Translations under genes and position numbers: made by a program
Assembly (NCBI RefSeq): GCF_030296695.1
Contig: NZ_AP027737.1
Location: 3,038,001-3,102,000, forward strand
Origin: Agromyces mangrovi
GTDB lineage: Bacteria > Actinomycetota > Actinomycetes > Actinomycetales > Microbacteriaceae
Direction: 5' to 3'
Length of the DNA stretch: 64,000 nt
In this document: piece after piece, positions 28,046 through 39,714 of the stretch
How positions within the stretch are numbered: the first letter of the stretch is position 1
How the letters are laid out: each line of letters begins with the position of its first letter
Notes under the pieces: model-generated
Told to the model about the DNA's origin: nothing
The model's input: the letters and a program-made list of their open reading frames with translations, nothing else
The model's database searches: none

Positions 28046-29077
28046 ATGAAGATCGGTCTGCTCACCAGTGGCGGCGACTGCCCCGGCCTGAACGCCGTCA
28101 TCCGAGGGGCCGTGCTCAACGGCGTCATCTCCCACGACGACGAGTTCGTCGGGTTCCGCAACGGCTGGCGCGGCGTCGTCGAGGGCGACTTCGACGAGAT
28201 CGTCCGACACGACGTGCGGGGCCTCTCGAAGCAGGGCGGCACGATCCTCGGCTCGAGCCGCACCAATCCCTTCGAGGGCGAGGGCGGGGGCCCCGAGAAC
28301 ATCCAGCGCATGCTCGACGAGAACGGCATCGACGCGATCATCGCCATCGGCGGCGAGGGCACGCTCACCGCTGCGCGACGCCTCGTCGACGAGGGCGGCA
28401 TCAACGTCGTCGGCGTGCCGAAGACCATCGACAACGACCTCGCCGCGACCGACTACTCGTTCGGCTTCGACACCGCGGTGCAGATCGCGACCGAGGCGAT
28501 CGACCGACTCCGCACCACCGCCGACTCGCACGGCCGCTGCATGGTCGTCGAGGTGATGGGCCGCCACGTCGGCTGGATCGCGCTGCACTCGGGCATGGCG
28601 GGCGGCGCGCACGCCATCCTCATCCCCGAGCAGCCCAAGACCATCGAGCAGATCTGCGAGTGGGTCGAGTCGGTCCGCGACCGCGGTCGCGCGCCGCTCG
28701 TCGTCGTGGCCGAGGGCTTCACGCTCGAGGGCATGTCGGAGGCGCACTCCCACAAGGGTCTCGACGCGTTCGGCCGCCCGCGCCTCGGCGGCATCGGCGA
28801 ACTGCTCGCGCCCATGATCGAGGAGCGCACGGGCATCGAGTCGCGCGAGACGGTGCTCGGCCACATCCAGCGCGGCGGTGCGCCGTCGGCGTTCGACCGC
28901 GTGCTCGCGACCCGACTCGGCATGGCCGCCGTCTCGGCCGTGCACGATCAGGCGTGGGGGCAGATGGTGTCGCTGCGCGGCACCGACATCGAGGTCGTCA
29001 GCCTGCACGAGGCCACCGGCGCGCTCAACCACGTGCCCGCGTCGCGGTACGACGAGGCGAAGATCCTCTTCGGGTAG
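28046..29077 (+). CDS. pfkA: 6-phosphofructokinase
   Basis: A 343-residue phosphofructokinase phosphorylating fructose 6-phosphate in glycolysis. Visible are GGDCPGLNAVIRG at the N-terminus, GGEGTLTAARRL (Gly where PPi-dependent enzymes carry Asp, favouring ATP), the catalytic PKTIDNDLAATD, and MGRHVGWIALHSG. The Lys in PKTIDND is typical of the actinobacterial clade. I start at the ATG at 28046, 11 nt after AAGGAG; a GTG three codons earlier would be too close to that site. The Nudix gene begins 2 nt after its stop. Confidence 0.95.
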   Translation: MKIGLLTSGGDCPGLNAVIRGAVLNGVISHDDEFVGFRNGWRGVVEGDFDEIVRHDVRGLSKQGGTILGSSRTNPFEGEGGGPENIQRMLDENGIDAIIAIGGEGTLTAARRLVDEGGINVVGVPKTIDNDLAATDYSFGFDTAVQIATEAIDRLRTTADSHGRCMVVEVMGRHVGWIALHSGMAGGAHAILIPEQPKTIEQICEWVESVRDRGRAPLVVVAEGFTLEGMSEAHSHKGLDAFGRPRLGGIGELLAPMIEERTGIESRETVLGHIQRGGAPSAFDRVLATRLGMAAVSAVHDQAWGQMVSLRGTDIEVVSLHEATGALNHVPASRYDEAKILFG

Positions 29078-29079
29078 CC

Positions 29080-29562
29080 GTGCTGCCCCGGGTGTGCGTC
29101 TGCTACCTGCTGCGCGACGGCGACGGCGGGCGGCAGGTGCTGCTCGGGCGCAAGAAGGAGGGCCTGGGCGCCGGGCGCCTGGTCGGCCTCGGCGGCAAGC
29201 TCGAGCCGGGGGAGTCGGCGGTGGCGGCCGCCGTGCGCGAGGTGCACGAGGAGTCGGGCGTCGTCGTCGCGGCATCCGACCTCGACCATCGCGGCCGGCT
29301 CACCTACCGGTTCCCGACCCGCTCCTCGTGGAGCCAGGAGTCCGACGTGTTCGTGGCCGAGCGGTTCGACGGCGAGCCCGTCGAGTCGGACGAGCTCGTG
29401 CCCGCCTGGTACGAGGTCGACCGCCTGCCGCTCGACGAGATGTGGGACGACGCCCGGTTCTGGCTGCCGGGCGTGCTCGCGGGCGGTCGCGTGCGCCGGG
29501 CGTTCCGGTTCGCGGCCGACCTCGCGAGCGTCGACGCCGAGGAGCAGCCGCCGGCCGCGTGA
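29080..29562 (+). CDS. Nudix hydrolase, MTH1-like (oxidised purine nucleotide hydrolase)
   Basis: A 160-residue Nudix protein with a complete box (Gly39, Glu45, REVHEESG at 53-60). The context GRLVGLGGKLEPGES and the C-terminal block LPLDEMWDDARFWLPGVLAGG resemble human MTH1/NUDT1, where a similar MW-x-DD-x-x-W/FP segment lines the base pocket. That favours 8-oxo-dGTP and 2-OH-dATP as substrates, complementing mutY at 13156. The GTG start is 2 nt after pfkA, so the two are co-transcribed. Substrate is inferred from sequence likeness only. Confidence 0.85.
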   Translation: MLPRVCVCYLLRDGDGGRQVLLGRKKEGLGAGRLVGLGGKLEPGESAVAAAVREVHEESGVVVAASDLDHRGRLTYRFPTRSSWSQESDVFVAERFDGEPVESDELVPAWYEVDRLPLDEMWDDARFWLPGVLAGGRVRRAFRFAADLASVDAEEQPPAA

Positions 29563-29634
29563 CGGCGCGCCACCGCCGTGATACGGGGGACAGCCGGATG
29601 TCGCGCGCCCCGGGGCATCCGTAGCGTGGATGCC

Positions 29635-29949
29635 ATGACCACCACCGCACCGACCAGCACCGCACCGTCCGTCTCCTACGGCCCGAGCGCCGAGCGCGCC
29701 GAGCCGCGCGGTCTCGGCATCGCGAGCCTCGTGCTCGGCATCGTCTCCATCCTCACCGGCGGCGGCGCCGTCGTGGGGCCCATCGCCGGCCTCGCGCTCG
29801 GCATCGTCTCGCTCTCGCGCGAGCCCGGCAACCGCACCATGGCCGTCTGGGGCATCGTGCTGAACGCCGTCGTGCTCGGCTTCGCGGCACTGGCCGCGCT
29901 CGGCACGGTCGCGCTGGCGCTGTTCGCACTGCCGTTCGCGCTCTTCTGA
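29635..29949 (+). CDS. DUF4190 family membrane protein
   Basis: A 104-residue protein with a Thr/Ser/Pro-rich N-terminus, then two hydrophobic helices with the DUF4190 pattern (LGIASLVLGIVSILTGGGAVVGPIAGLALGIVSL) and a third at the end. The function is unknown. The ATG at 29635 is chosen over an earlier in-frame start because a TAGCGT hexamer ends 7 nt upstream (leaderless). It stands alone between the Nudix gene and aspA. Confidence 0.78.
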   Translation: MTTTAPTSTAPSVSYGPSAERAEPRGLGIASLVLGIVSILTGGGAVVGPIAGLALGIVSLSREPGNRTMAVWGIVLNAVVLGFAALAALGTVALALFALPFALF

Positions 29950-30020
29950 TCCGCCCGCCATCGCGCGGATCGCGGGCCGCTCCGGTGCCACCGGGCGGCC
30001 CGCGGCGGTAGGCTCGGAGC

Positions 30021-31574
30021 ATGCCGGCGACCCACCGGCGCACCACCACCGATGGCGATGGAGACCCCATGATCGTGCACCCCCTCGAGCAGCATTCCGA
30101 CACCGACGGGGAGGGACGATCACCCGACGACGGGCCGGTGCGCATCGAGTCGGATTCGCTCGGACGGGTCGAAGTGCCGGCCGACGCCTACTGGGGCGTG
30201 CACACCCGGCGCGCGCTCGACAACTTCCCCATCTCGAAGCGCCCGATCTCGGTCTACCCCGAGCTGATCGTGGCGCTCGCGTCGGTCAAGCAGGCCGCCG
30301 CGCGCGCCAACAAGCAGGTCGGCGCGCTCCGCCCCGAGACCGCCGACCGCATCGACGCGGCCTGCCAGCGGATCATCGACGGCGACTTCCACGAGCAGTT
30401 CGTCGTCGGCGTGATCCAGGGCGGCGCGGGCACCTCGACGAACATGAACGCCAACGAGGTGATCGCGAACGTCGCGCTCGAGCTCGCCGGCTTCGAGAAG
30501 GGCCGCTACGACGTCATCCACCCGATCGACGACGTCAACCGCAGCCAGTCGACGAACGACACCTACCCGACCGCGCTGAAGATCGCGCTGGCGCTCTCGC
30601 TGCGCACCCTGCTCGACGAGCTCGAGGAGCTGCGCCTGTCGTTCCACCGCAAGGCGATGGAGTTCCGCGAGATCCTCAAGGTCGGCCGCACGCAGCTGCA
30701 GGACGCCGTGCCGATGACGCTGGGGCAGGAGTTCCACGGCTACGCCACGACGCTCGGCGAGGACAAGGCGCGCCTCGAGGAGACCCGCTGGCTCCTCGCC
30801 GAGATCAACCTGGGCGCGACGGCGATCGGCACCGGCATCACCGCCGACCCGGGCTACGCGTCCGCGGCGGTGCGGCACCTCAACGAGATCACCGGGCTCG
30901 CGCTCGAGACCGCGCCCGACCTCATCGAGTCGACGAGCGACACGGGCGTGTTCATGTCGTTCTCGGGGTCGCTCAAGCGCAGCGCGATCAAGCTCTCGAA
31001 GATCTGCAACGACCTGCGGCTGCTCTCGTCGGGCCCGCAGACCGGCCTCGGCGAGATCAACCTCCCGCCGAAGCAGGCGGGCTCGTCGATCATGCCCGGC
31101 AAGGTGAACCCGGTGATCCCCGAGGCGGTCAGCCAGGTCGCGTTCCAGGTCGCGGGCACCGACGTGACCGTGACGATGGCGGCCGAGGCCGGCCAGTTGC
31201 AGCTCAACGCGTTCGAGCCGGTCATCGCGCACTCGCTGCTGCAGTCGATCGCGTGGATGCGCCAGGCGTGCTGGACGCTGCGCGTGAACTGCGTCGACGG
31301 CATCACGGCGAACACCGAGCGCCTGGGCGACATGGTCGCCTCGAGCGTCGGCGTGATCACCGCGCTCATCCCGTTCATCGGCTACCAGCAGGCGGCCGAG
31401 CTCGCGAAGGAGGCGTTGCGCACCGGGCGCCCGGTGGCCGACCTGGTCGTCGAGGCGGGGCTCATGACGCGCGAGGCGGTGACCCACCAGCTCTCGCCGA
31501 ACCGGCTGTCGGGCATGGAGCCGATCACGACCGCGATCCCGGTGATCCAGCTCCAGGCGGAGCCGTCGGACTGA
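30021..31574 (+). CDS. aspA: aspartate ammonia-lyase
   Basis: A 517-residue fumarase/aspartase superfamily enzyme. Residues about 40-70 match aspartase (RIESDSLGRVEVPADAYWGVHTRRALDNFPIS). The active-site loop is GSSIMPGKVNPVIPEAVSQV, where the VIPEA continuation fits aspartase better than fumarase. It should deaminate aspartate to fumarate plus ammonia. A TAGGCT hexamer ends 6 nt before the ATG at 30021 (leaderless), which supports this long N-terminus; the conserved fold begins about 40 residues later. It converges on the FAH-family gene. Confidence 0.9.
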   Translation: MPATHRRTTTDGDGDPMIVHPLEQHSDTDGEGRSPDDGPVRIESDSLGRVEVPADAYWGVHTRRALDNFPISKRPISVYPELIVALASVKQAAARANKQVGALRPETADRIDAACQRIIDGDFHEQFVVGVIQGGAGTSTNMNANEVIANVALELAGFEKGRYDVIHPIDDVNRSQSTNDTYPTALKIALALSLRTLLDELEELRLSFHRKAMEFREILKVGRTQLQDAVPMTLGQEFHGYATTLGEDKARLEETRWLLAEINLGATAIGTGITADPGYASAAVRHLNEITGLALETAPDLIESTSDTGVFMSFSGSLKRSAIKLSKICNDLRLLSSGPQTGLGEINLPPKQAGSSIMPGKVNPVIPEAVSQVAFQVAGTDVTVTMAAEAGQLQLNAFEPVIAHSLLQSIAWMRQACWTLRVNCVDGITANTERLGDMVASSVGVITALIPFIGYQQAAELAKEALRTGRPVADLVVEAGLMTREAVTHQLSPNRLSGMEPITTAIPVIQLQAEPSD

Positions 31575-31580
31575 CGTGCG

Positions 31581-31606
31581 CGGCGCCGGGCGCGCGCCCG
31601 GCGCCG
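31581..31606. terminator. bidirectional terminator hairpin between aspA and FAH gene
   Basis: A perfect 12-bp GC stem (31581-31592 with 31595-31606) lies between convergent stop codons, touching the end of the minus-strand gene. The position and symmetry suit termination in both directions. Confidence 0.65.
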
Positions 31607-31607
31607 G

Positions 31608-32481
31608 TCAGACCACCCGGCAGTGCGTGGTGAGCGCGCCGATGCCCTCGATCGTGACCGTCACCGTCGACCCGTCGGCGAGGAACACCGGGGGCTTGCG
31701 CGAGTAGCCCGCACCGCCGGGGCTGCCGGTCGAGATGAGCGTGCCGGGCGGGATGGTCGCCGAGCGCGAGAGGTAGGAGATGATCTCGGCGACCGAGCGC
31801 ACCATCTCGTTGCTCGACGCGTCCTGCAGGATGTGCCCGTCGACGTTGGTCGTGAGCCACACGTCCTGCGGGTCGGGGATCTCGTCGGCGGTCACGACCA
31901 CCGGTCCGGTCGGCGTGAACCCGTCGAACGACTTGCAGCGCGACCACTGCGCCTCGGAGAACTGGATGTTCCGCGCCGTGATGTCGTTGACGACCGTGTA
32001 GCCCCACACGTAGTCGAGCGCGTCCTGCACGCGCACGCCGCGCGCCGGGCGTCCGATGATGACGCCGAGCTCGGCCTCGTAGTCGACCTCGTGCGAGAGC
32101 TCGTCGGGCCAGGTGGTCGTCGCGCCGTGACCGGCGAGGGAGTTCGGCCAGAGCGAGAACACGGTCATCGCGGTCTCGGAGCGCAGCTTCAGCTCCGAGG
32201 CGTGGGCGGCGTAGTTCGCGCCGATCGCGAGGATGTGCGGCGGCCGCAGCACCGCGGACGCGTGACGCAGGTCGGCCACGGCGTGCGTCGGCGCGTCGGC
32301 GGCGATGGCCGCATCGGCCAGGCCGCGCACGTGCGCGAGGCCCTCGGGGCCGCGTTCGATGAGGTCCTGCAGATCGCGCGGCGGGTCGTCGACCACCTCG
32401 TCGAGGAAGAGCGCCCGTTCGCCGTGCACCACCGCGAGCCGGGGTCCGCTGGCCGTCGACCCTGAGGTGTGCGAATCTCAC
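31608..32481 (-). CDS. fumarylacetoacetate hydrolase family protein (frameshifted near its start)
   Basis: From about residue 15 on, this is an intact FAH-domain protein: ILAIGANYAAHASEL, the metal-binding EVDYEAELGVIIG and VNDITARNIQF, and a terminal ISTGSPGGAGYSRKPP. Family enzymes hydrolyse or decarboxylate acylpyruvates or beta-diketones; the substrate here is unknown. The best start is a GTG at 32481, giving RFAHLRVDG, a family-like N-terminus, with a TAGCCT hexamer ending 6 nt upstream. That frame is out of register with the body, net one extra or two missing bases near 32448. Without repair only a GTG at 32432 is available. Confidence 0.8.
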
Positions 32482-32490
32482 CCCCTCAGG

Positions 32491-34086
32491 CTATCGAGCG
32501 GCAGCGGCCCGGACTTGTCGGCCGGAGACAACAGATCGTGCAGGTCCTGCAATGGATTCCACGGTCGTTCCGCTGGGCGGGACCGGAGCGACGCGGTCGG
32601 CAGGGCGGGCGGATGCTGCGCGCCACAGGTGCATCGACGCGTAGCTGCGCCACGGCGCCCACGTCGCCCCGCGGCGCTCGAGCTCGCGCGCGCCCCCGGG
32701 CAGGCCGAGCCGGGCCGCGCCCGTGCGCAGCGCCGCGTCGCCCGTGAGCAGCACGTCGGGGTCGCCCGTCACGCGCATCGCGACGTAGCCGGCGGTCCAC
32801 GGGCCGATGCCCGGCCTCGCGAGCAGCGACGCGCGCAGTTCGTCGCGCGGCACGTCCACGTCGACCCGCAGGTCGCCGGTCGCGAGCGCCTCGGCGGTGC
32901 CGATCACGGCCGCGACCCGCGCGGCAGGCCCGCGGAGCACCTCGCCGCCGCGCTCGGCGATCGCCGCGGCGGTCGGGAACAGCCGCCAGGTCGTGCCGCC
33001 GAGCTCCGCGGGCTCGCCGAGGGCGGCGACGAGCCGGGTGAGCGCGGTCCGCGCCGAGGCGACGGAGACCTGCTGCCCGAGCATGGCGCGGATGAGCAGT
33101 TCGTGCGGATCGAGGCATCCGGGCACCCGCATGCCGGGCTCGGCGGCGACCGAGGGGGCGAGTGCCGGGTCGGCGCCGAGCGCTGCGGAGATCGCCTCGG
33201 CGTCGGCGTCGAGGTCGAACAGGCGGCGCACGCGCGAGACGAGGGGCGGCAGGTCGGCGAGCGAGGCGAGGTGCGCGGTCACGCGCACGCCGGGGTCGTC
33301 GCGGTCGGCTTCGAGGCGCACGAGCGCGGGGCCGCCGGGCAGCCGCAGCGCGCGCGTGAACACGCCGTCGGCCGAGGCCTCCATGCCGGCGACGGTGCGC
33401 GCGTCGAGCCAGTCGAGCACGCCGCCCGCGTCGAACGGGGCGCGTGCGGGCAGGCGCAGCACGAGCTGCCCGGCGTCGCCGTGCTCGGGCGCGCCCCGGC
33501 GTCGGCGGGCGAGCGCGCGCAGCTCGCTGGGCGTGCGCTCGTAGACTGCGCGGACGGTGTCGTTGCACTGGCGCACGCTGCCGAACCCGGCGGCGAACGC
33601 GATGTCGGCCACCGGGAGGTCGCTGCCCACGAGCAGCGCGCGGGCGGTCTGCGCGCGGTGCGCCCGGGCGAGGGCGAGCGGGCCCGCGCCGAGCTCGGCG
33701 GTGAGGATGCGCCCGAGGTGGCGCGGGGTGTAGCCGAGCCGCGCGGCGAGCCCGGGCACGCCCTCGCGCTCGACGACGCCGTCGCCGATGAGGCGCATCG
33801 CGCGCGACGCGAGCTCGTCGTCGAGGTCCCAGCGCGGCGAGCCGGGCACCGCGTCGGGCAGGCAGCGCTTGCAGGCGCGCAGGCCGGCCTCGTGTGCCGC
33901 AGCGGCCGTGAGGTAGAAGCGCACGTGCTCGGGCTTGGGCGTGGTGGCGGGGCAGCTCGGCCGGCAGTAGATGCCCGTCGAGTGCACGCCCGTGATGAAC
34001 TGCCCGTCGAAGCGCGCGTCGCGCGAGCTCATGGCGCGGTAGCGCTCGCGGAACTCGGGGTCGCGCAGTCGGTCGGTGACGGGCAT
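32491..34086 (-). CDS. Ada/AlkA fusion: adaptive-response regulator with 3-methyladenine glycosylase
   Basis: A 531-residue three-part protein. The N-terminal Ada zinc domain has all four cysteines ([17 protein letters not shown]), one of which accepts methyl groups from DNA phosphotriesters. An AraC-type helix-turn-helix follows ([24 protein letters not shown]). The C-terminal half is an AlkA glycosylase with helix-hairpin-helix [17 protein letters not shown] and the catalytic Asp after VLLTG. It should sense and repair alkylated DNA. The ATG at 34086 has a GGAGG site. The last 40 residues after MHLWRAA have no family likeness. Confidence 0.92.
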   Translation of the reverse strand: MPVTDRLRDPEFRERYRAMSSRDARFDGQFITGVHSTGIYCRPSCPATTPKPEHVRFYLTAAAAHEAGLRACKRCLPDAVPGSPRWDLDDELASRAMRLIGDGVVEREGVPGLAARLGYTPRHLGRILTAELGAGPLALARAHRAQTARALLVGSDLPVADIAFAAGFGSVRQCNDTVRAVYERTPSELRALARRRRGAPEHGDAGQLVLRLPARAPFDAGGVLDWLDARTVAGMEASADGVFTRALRLPGGPALVRLEADRDDPGVRVTAHLASLADLPPLVSRVRRLFDLDADAEAISAALGADPALAPSVAAEPGMRVPGCLDPHELLIRAMLGQQVSVASARTALTRLVAALGEPAELGGTTWRLFPTAAAIAERGGEVLRGPAARVAAVIGTAEALATGDLRVDVDVPRDELRASLLARPGIGPWTAGYVAMRVTGDPDVLLTGDAALRTGAARLGLPGGARELERRGATWAPWRSYASMHLWRAASARPADRVAPVPPSGTTVESIAGPARSVVSGRQVRAAAAR

Positions 34087-34178
34087 GCCTCCAGCCTCGC
34101 ATCCGGCGGGCGCGAACGGTAGCGGGAATCGGACACGGCTGCGCGGTGCGCGTCGCCGGCCCGCCCTAAGGTGATCGC

Positions 34179-35578
34179 ATGGCATCAGAGGTCATCGACG
34201 AACTGCGCCGCGCACTGGGGGACGCGGTCTCGACCGACGCGGGCGTGCGCGACGCGGCACGCATCGACGCCTCCGGGTGGCGCACCGACAGTGCTCCCGA
34301 CGCGGTCGTCTCGGCGGCATCCGTCGCCGACGTGCAGGCGGTGCTGCGGATCGCGTCGGCGACCGGCACGCCGGTGGTGACGCGCGGTGCGGGCACGGGG
34401 CTGGCCGGCGGGGCGAACGGATGCCGCGGGCAGATCGTGCTCGACACGACCCGCATGGACCGGGTGCTCGAGATCGACCAGGCGAACGAGCTCGCGGTCG
34501 TCGAGCCGGGCGTGATCAACGACGACCTGAACCGGGCGCTCGCGCCGCACGGGCTCTGGTACTCGCCCGACCCGGCGAGCAAGGCGATCTCGACCATCGG
34601 CGGCAACATCGCCACGGGCGCTGGCGGGCTGCTCTGCGCGAAGTACGGCGTGACGCGCGAGGCCGTGCTGGGGCTCGTCGTGGTGCTCGCCGACGGCTCC
34701 CTGCTGCGCACCGGGCACCGCACCGTGAAGGGCGTCACCGGGTACGACCTCACCGCGCTGCTCACGGGGTCGGAGGGCACCCTCGGCGTGATCGTCGAGG
34801 CGACGCTCCGGCTGCGGCCGGCGCCGCGTCACGAGCCCGTCACCATCGCCGCCGCCTACCCCGACGTCGAGTCCGCCGCGGCGGGCGCCGCCGCGGTCGT
34901 GCGCGCCCACCTGCGCCCCGCGATGCTCGAGCTGCTCGAGCCGGGCGGGCTCCGTCGCATCCGCTCGTTCCTGGGCGACGAGGCGCTCGCCGGCACGCCC
35001 CTGGCCGCGGATGCCGCGCCGGCGGACGCGGCCTTCCTGCTCGCGCAGACCGACGGCCCGGCCGCGCCCGCGGAGGCCGCCGAGGTCGCCGCGGCGCTCG
35101 CGAGCGCGGGCGGCAGCGTGGCGCTGGCGGCGGACGCCGCGGAGGGGAGCGGCTGCTCGCCATCCGGCGCTCGTTCCACGGCGCACTGGCGGCGTCCGGC
35201 GAGGTGCTCATCGAGGACGTGTCGGTGCCGCGCTCCCAGCTGCCGGCGATGTTCCGCGAGATCGCGCGCATCGGCGAGGCGCACGGCCTGGAGATCCCGA
35301 CCGTCGCGCACGCGGGCGACGGCAACCTGCACCCGAACTTCGTGTACACGGGCGACGAGGTGCCCCCGCACGTCTGGGCGGCGGCCGACGAGCTGTTCCG
35401 CACGGCCGTCGCGCTCGGCGGCACGCTCACCGGCGAGCACGGCGTGGGCGTGCTGAAGCGCCGCTGGCTGCGCGACGAGCTCGGCGACGGGCAGCACGAG
35501 CTGCAGCGGCGCATCAAGGCGGCGTTCGACCCCGCGGGCATCCTGAACCCCGCCGTCATGTTCGAGCCGGTCGCATGA
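34179..35578 (+). CDS. FAD-linked oxidase, glycolate oxidase GlcD/D-lactate dehydrogenase-like (frameshifted)
   Basis: The first 320 codons give an FAD_binding_4 domain ([50 protein letters not shown]). The last 140 are in the next frame and complete the family C-terminus ([38 protein letters not shown]). The break is at the G-run 35144-35147: one more G restores [13 protein letters not shown] and a 466-residue protein. It should oxidise a 2-hydroxyacid using FAD. A TAAGGT hexamer ends 6 nt before the ATG (leaderless). The stop overlaps the next gene as ATGA. Confidence 0.88.
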
Positions 35579-36723
35579 GCGGGTCGTCGCCGGCCGGGCC
35601 TGCGGGGCCCCAGCCGCACCTGCAGGCGCCCGTGCCGCGCACCTCGAGATCGCGCGGCGCGGGGCTCGCCGCGGTCGGCATCGTGCTCGCCTCGCTCGTC
35701 GGGCTCGCGGTCGCCGCCTACCTCGTCTCCGCGCTCGGAACCGGTGCCGCCGCGGCCGGCGCGGTGCTCGCCCTGGTGCCGCTCGCGGCCGTGCTCTGGG
35801 CCGTGCGCTGGATCGACCGGTGGGAGCCCGAGCCGCGCGGGGCGCTCTGGTTCGCGTTCCTCTGGGGTGCGACCGTGTCGGTCGCGCTGGCGCTCATCGT
35901 CGACCTCGCACTCGGCGTGCTCGGCGGCATCGACGACGACGTGTTCGGCGCGGTCGTGCAGGCGCCGATCGTCGAGGAGCTCGCGAAGGCGATCGGGCTC
36001 CTCATCCTCGCCGCGGCCGCGCGCGCCCACCTCGACGGGCCCGTCGACGGCCTCGTCTACGCGGCGACCATCGCGGCCGGGTTCGCCTTCACCGAGAACG
36101 TGCTGTACTTCGGCGTCGCCCTGCTCGAGGACGGCCCCGACGGGCTCGGCGCGGTGTTCTTCGTGCGGGGCGTCATGTCGCCGTTCGCGCACGTCATGTT
36201 CACCGCGTGCACGGGCATCGTGATCGGGCTGTTCGTCGCGCGCGGCCGCAGCGCACTGCTCGGCGCGCTCGTCGGCCTCGTGCCCGCGATCGGCCTGCAC
36301 GCGCTCTGGAACGGCGCCCTGTTCGTCGTCGACGACTTCTTCGGCTACTACCTGCTCGTGCAGGTGCCGCTGTTCGCCTTCGCGATCGTCATCACGGTGT
36401 GGCTGCGCCGGCTCGAGCGCCGGGTGCTGCGCCGCCGCCTGGCCGAGTACGCCGCCGTGGGCTGGTTCAGCGCGGGCGAGATCGAGATGTTCACCACGCC
36501 CGCGGGCCGCCAGCGCGCACGGGCGAACGCGTCCGCGCGCGGGGCGGCGGCGCGTCGCACGATGGACGCGCTCATCCGCGACACCACGCACCTCGCGTTC
36601 ACGCGCGAGCGCATCGCGACCGGTCGCGCCGCGATCGGCGGGACGGATGCCGCGCGGGCGGTCGCCGACGAGCGCGAGCTGCTCGCGTCGATCGTCGCTG
36701 CGCGGGCGTCGCTGCTGGCCTGA
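35575..36723 (+). CDS. PrsW-family intramembrane metalloprotease
   Basis: A 382-residue membrane protein with about eight helices and the PrsW marks: APIVEELAKAIGLL (Glu-Glu pair), AFTENVLYFG, MSPFAHVMFTACTG and IGLHALWNG. PrsW proteins cleave membrane anti-sigma factors in Bacillus; here the substrate is unknown. An anti-sigma factor with a transmembrane helix is encoded 7 kb away, a possible but unproven target. The C-terminal 90 residues form a charged cytoplasmic tail. The ATG overlaps the flavoenzyme stop by 4 nt. Confidence 0.88.
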   Translation: MSGSSPAGPAGPQPHLQAPVPRTSRSRGAGLAAVGIVLASLVGLAVAAYLVSALGTGAAAAGAVLALVPLAAVLWAVRWIDRWEPEPRGALWFAFLWGATVSVALALIVDLALGVLGGIDDDVFGAVVQAPIVEELAKAIGLLILAAAARAHLDGPVDGLVYAATIAAGFAFTENVLYFGVALLEDGPDGLGAVFFVRGVMSPFAHVMFTACTGIVIGLFVARGRSALLGALVGLVPAIGLHALWNGALFVVDDFFGYYLLVQVPLFAFAIVITVWLRRLERRVLRRRLAEYAAVGWFSAGEIEMFTTPAGRQRARANASARGAAARRTMDALIRDTTHLAFTRERIATGRAAIGGTDAARAVADERELLASIVAARASLLA

Positions 36724-36781
36724 CCCGGCATCGCGCAGCGTATGCTGGGCGCACCCGGACGACGTCGATCGGAGCCCACGC

Positions 36782-38077
36782 ATGCCCGCACCCGACGACG
36801 CGATGCGCGACGAGGCGCCGATCGCGTGGCGCGATGCGCTGCTCGCCGCGCGCGAGCGGGTCGCGGCGGGCGACGATCCGGGGCCCGGGCTGAGCCTGCG
36901 CCCGCTCGTGCACGAGGCGTGGCGGCGGGCACTCTCGCACGCGGTCGACCCCGAGCGCTCGCTGCCGGGCATCACGACCGGCGACGCCGAGTTCCGCGAG
37001 TACCGCGCGCAGCATGAGCTGACCGGCGCGCTGCCGGTCATCCGTCGCCTGCTCGCCGACGACGCCGAGGAGAACGGCCTGCTGGTCGCGGTCGGCGACG
37101 CACGCGGCCGGCTGCTCTGGGTCGAGGGCGACCGCCTCCTCCGTCGGCGCGCCGAGGACATGCGATTCGTCGAGGGTGCCGACTGGTCGGAGGAGCGCAT
37201 CGGCACGAGCGCCCCCGGCACCTCGCTCGCGCTCGACCGCGCCGTGCAGATCCGGGGCGCCGAGCACTTCCACTCGATCGTGCACCCGTGGAGCTGCACG
37301 GCCGCCCCGGTGCACGACCCGGTCTCGGGCGCGATCCTCGGCGTCATCGACATCACGGGCGACGACCAGGCGGTCGCGCCCCACACCCTCGCGCTCGTCT
37401 CCGCGACGGTCGCCGCGGTCGAGTCCGAGCTGCGCATCCTGCGACTCCAGACCGACGTGCAGGCGACCATCCGCCGCTCGCGCATGCGCCGCGCGCTGCC
37501 CGACCGTGCGCTGCACGTGCTCGGCGGCGAGGCGCCCCGCCTCGGCGGGCTGCGGCTCAGCCTCCGTCACGCCGAGATCCTGCTGTTGCTGGCGTGGCAG
37601 CCCGACGGCCTCAGCGCCGAGCGCCTGGCGGGCTTGCTCTACGAGACGGATGCCTCCTCGGTGACGCTCCGCGCCGAGCTCGTGCGCCTGCGCCGCGTGC
37701 TCGAGGGCGCAGGGCTGCCCGTGCCGGCCTCCCGCCCGTACCGACTCGCCGAACCGCTCGAGACCGACGCCCGCGAGGTGCTCGACCTGCTCGACCGTGG
37801 CGCGCACCTGCGCGCACTCGAGCGCTGCACCGGCCCGGTGCTGCCCGAGTCCACGGCGCCCGGTGTCGTGCGCATCCGCGCCGAGGTCGCCTCGCGCCTC
37901 CGCGAGGCGATGCTCGCCGACGCCGCCGTGGAGCACCTGGCCCGCTACGCCGACACCGACGCCGCGCGCGACGACCTCGAGGTGCAGCGCGCGTGCCTGC
38001 GCCTGCTGCCGTCGCGCTCGCCGAAGCGCGCCCGGGTCGTCGCCCGCATCGAGGCGATCGAGCGCGAACTGGGCTAG
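36782..38077 (+). CDS. GAF-domain transcriptional regulator of the aldehyde dehydrogenase operon
   Basis: A 431-residue regulator. The N-terminal half resembles the sensory part of AcoR-type activators: [19 protein letters not shown], a GAF domain at about residues 80-220 ([38 protein letters not shown]). The sigma-54 AAA+ domain of AcoR is absent. The C-terminal part has a winged-helix-like segment ([31 protein letters not shown]). A TATGCT hexamer lies at 36740. It precedes an aldehyde dehydrogenase gene by 110 nt, so aldehyde- or alcohol-responsive control of that gene is likely. Confidence 0.82.
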   Translation: MPAPDDAMRDEAPIAWRDALLAARERVAAGDDPGPGLSLRPLVHEAWRRALSHAVDPERSLPGITTGDAEFREYRAQHELTGALPVIRRLLADDAEENGLLVAVGDARGRLLWVEGDRLLRRRAEDMRFVEGADWSEERIGTSAPGTSLALDRAVQIRGAEHFHSIVHPWSCTAAPVHDPVSGAILGVIDITGDDQAVAPHTLALVSATVAAVESELRILRLQTDVQATIRRSRMRRALPDRALHVLGGEAPRLGGLRLSLRHAEILLLLAWQPDGLSAERLAGLLYETDASSVTLRAELVRLRRVLEGAGLPVPASRPYRLAEPLETDAREVLDLLDRGAHLRALERCTGPVLPESTAPGVVRIRAEVASRLREAMLADAAVEHLARYADTDAARDDLEVQRACLRLLPSRSPKRARVVARIEAIERELG

Positions 38078-38101
38078 CCACGGGCATCCGCTCGCCCCTG
38101 C

Positions 38102-38132
38102 AACCTTGCTGCAACCTCCCGCGACCTACCGT
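38102..38132 (+). promoter_or_regulatory. promoter and TTGC/GCAA repeats upstream of the aldehyde dehydrogenase
   Basis: The spacer has TGCAACC twice around a TTGC, producing overlapping inverted motifs GCAA-CC-TTGC and TTGC-T-GCAA. A TTGCTG (38106-38111) and TACCGT (38127-38132) are possible -35 and -10 elements, though the 15-nt gap is short. The repeats are candidate binding sites of the GAF regulator encoded just upstream. Confidence 0.4.
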
Positions 38133-38187
38133 GTCGACACGTGCCCAGCGAGGGCACCGACAACGGAGTCAGGAAACAGGAGGACCG

Positions 38188-39710
<1,523 letters not shown>

Positions 39711-39714
39711 GCCG

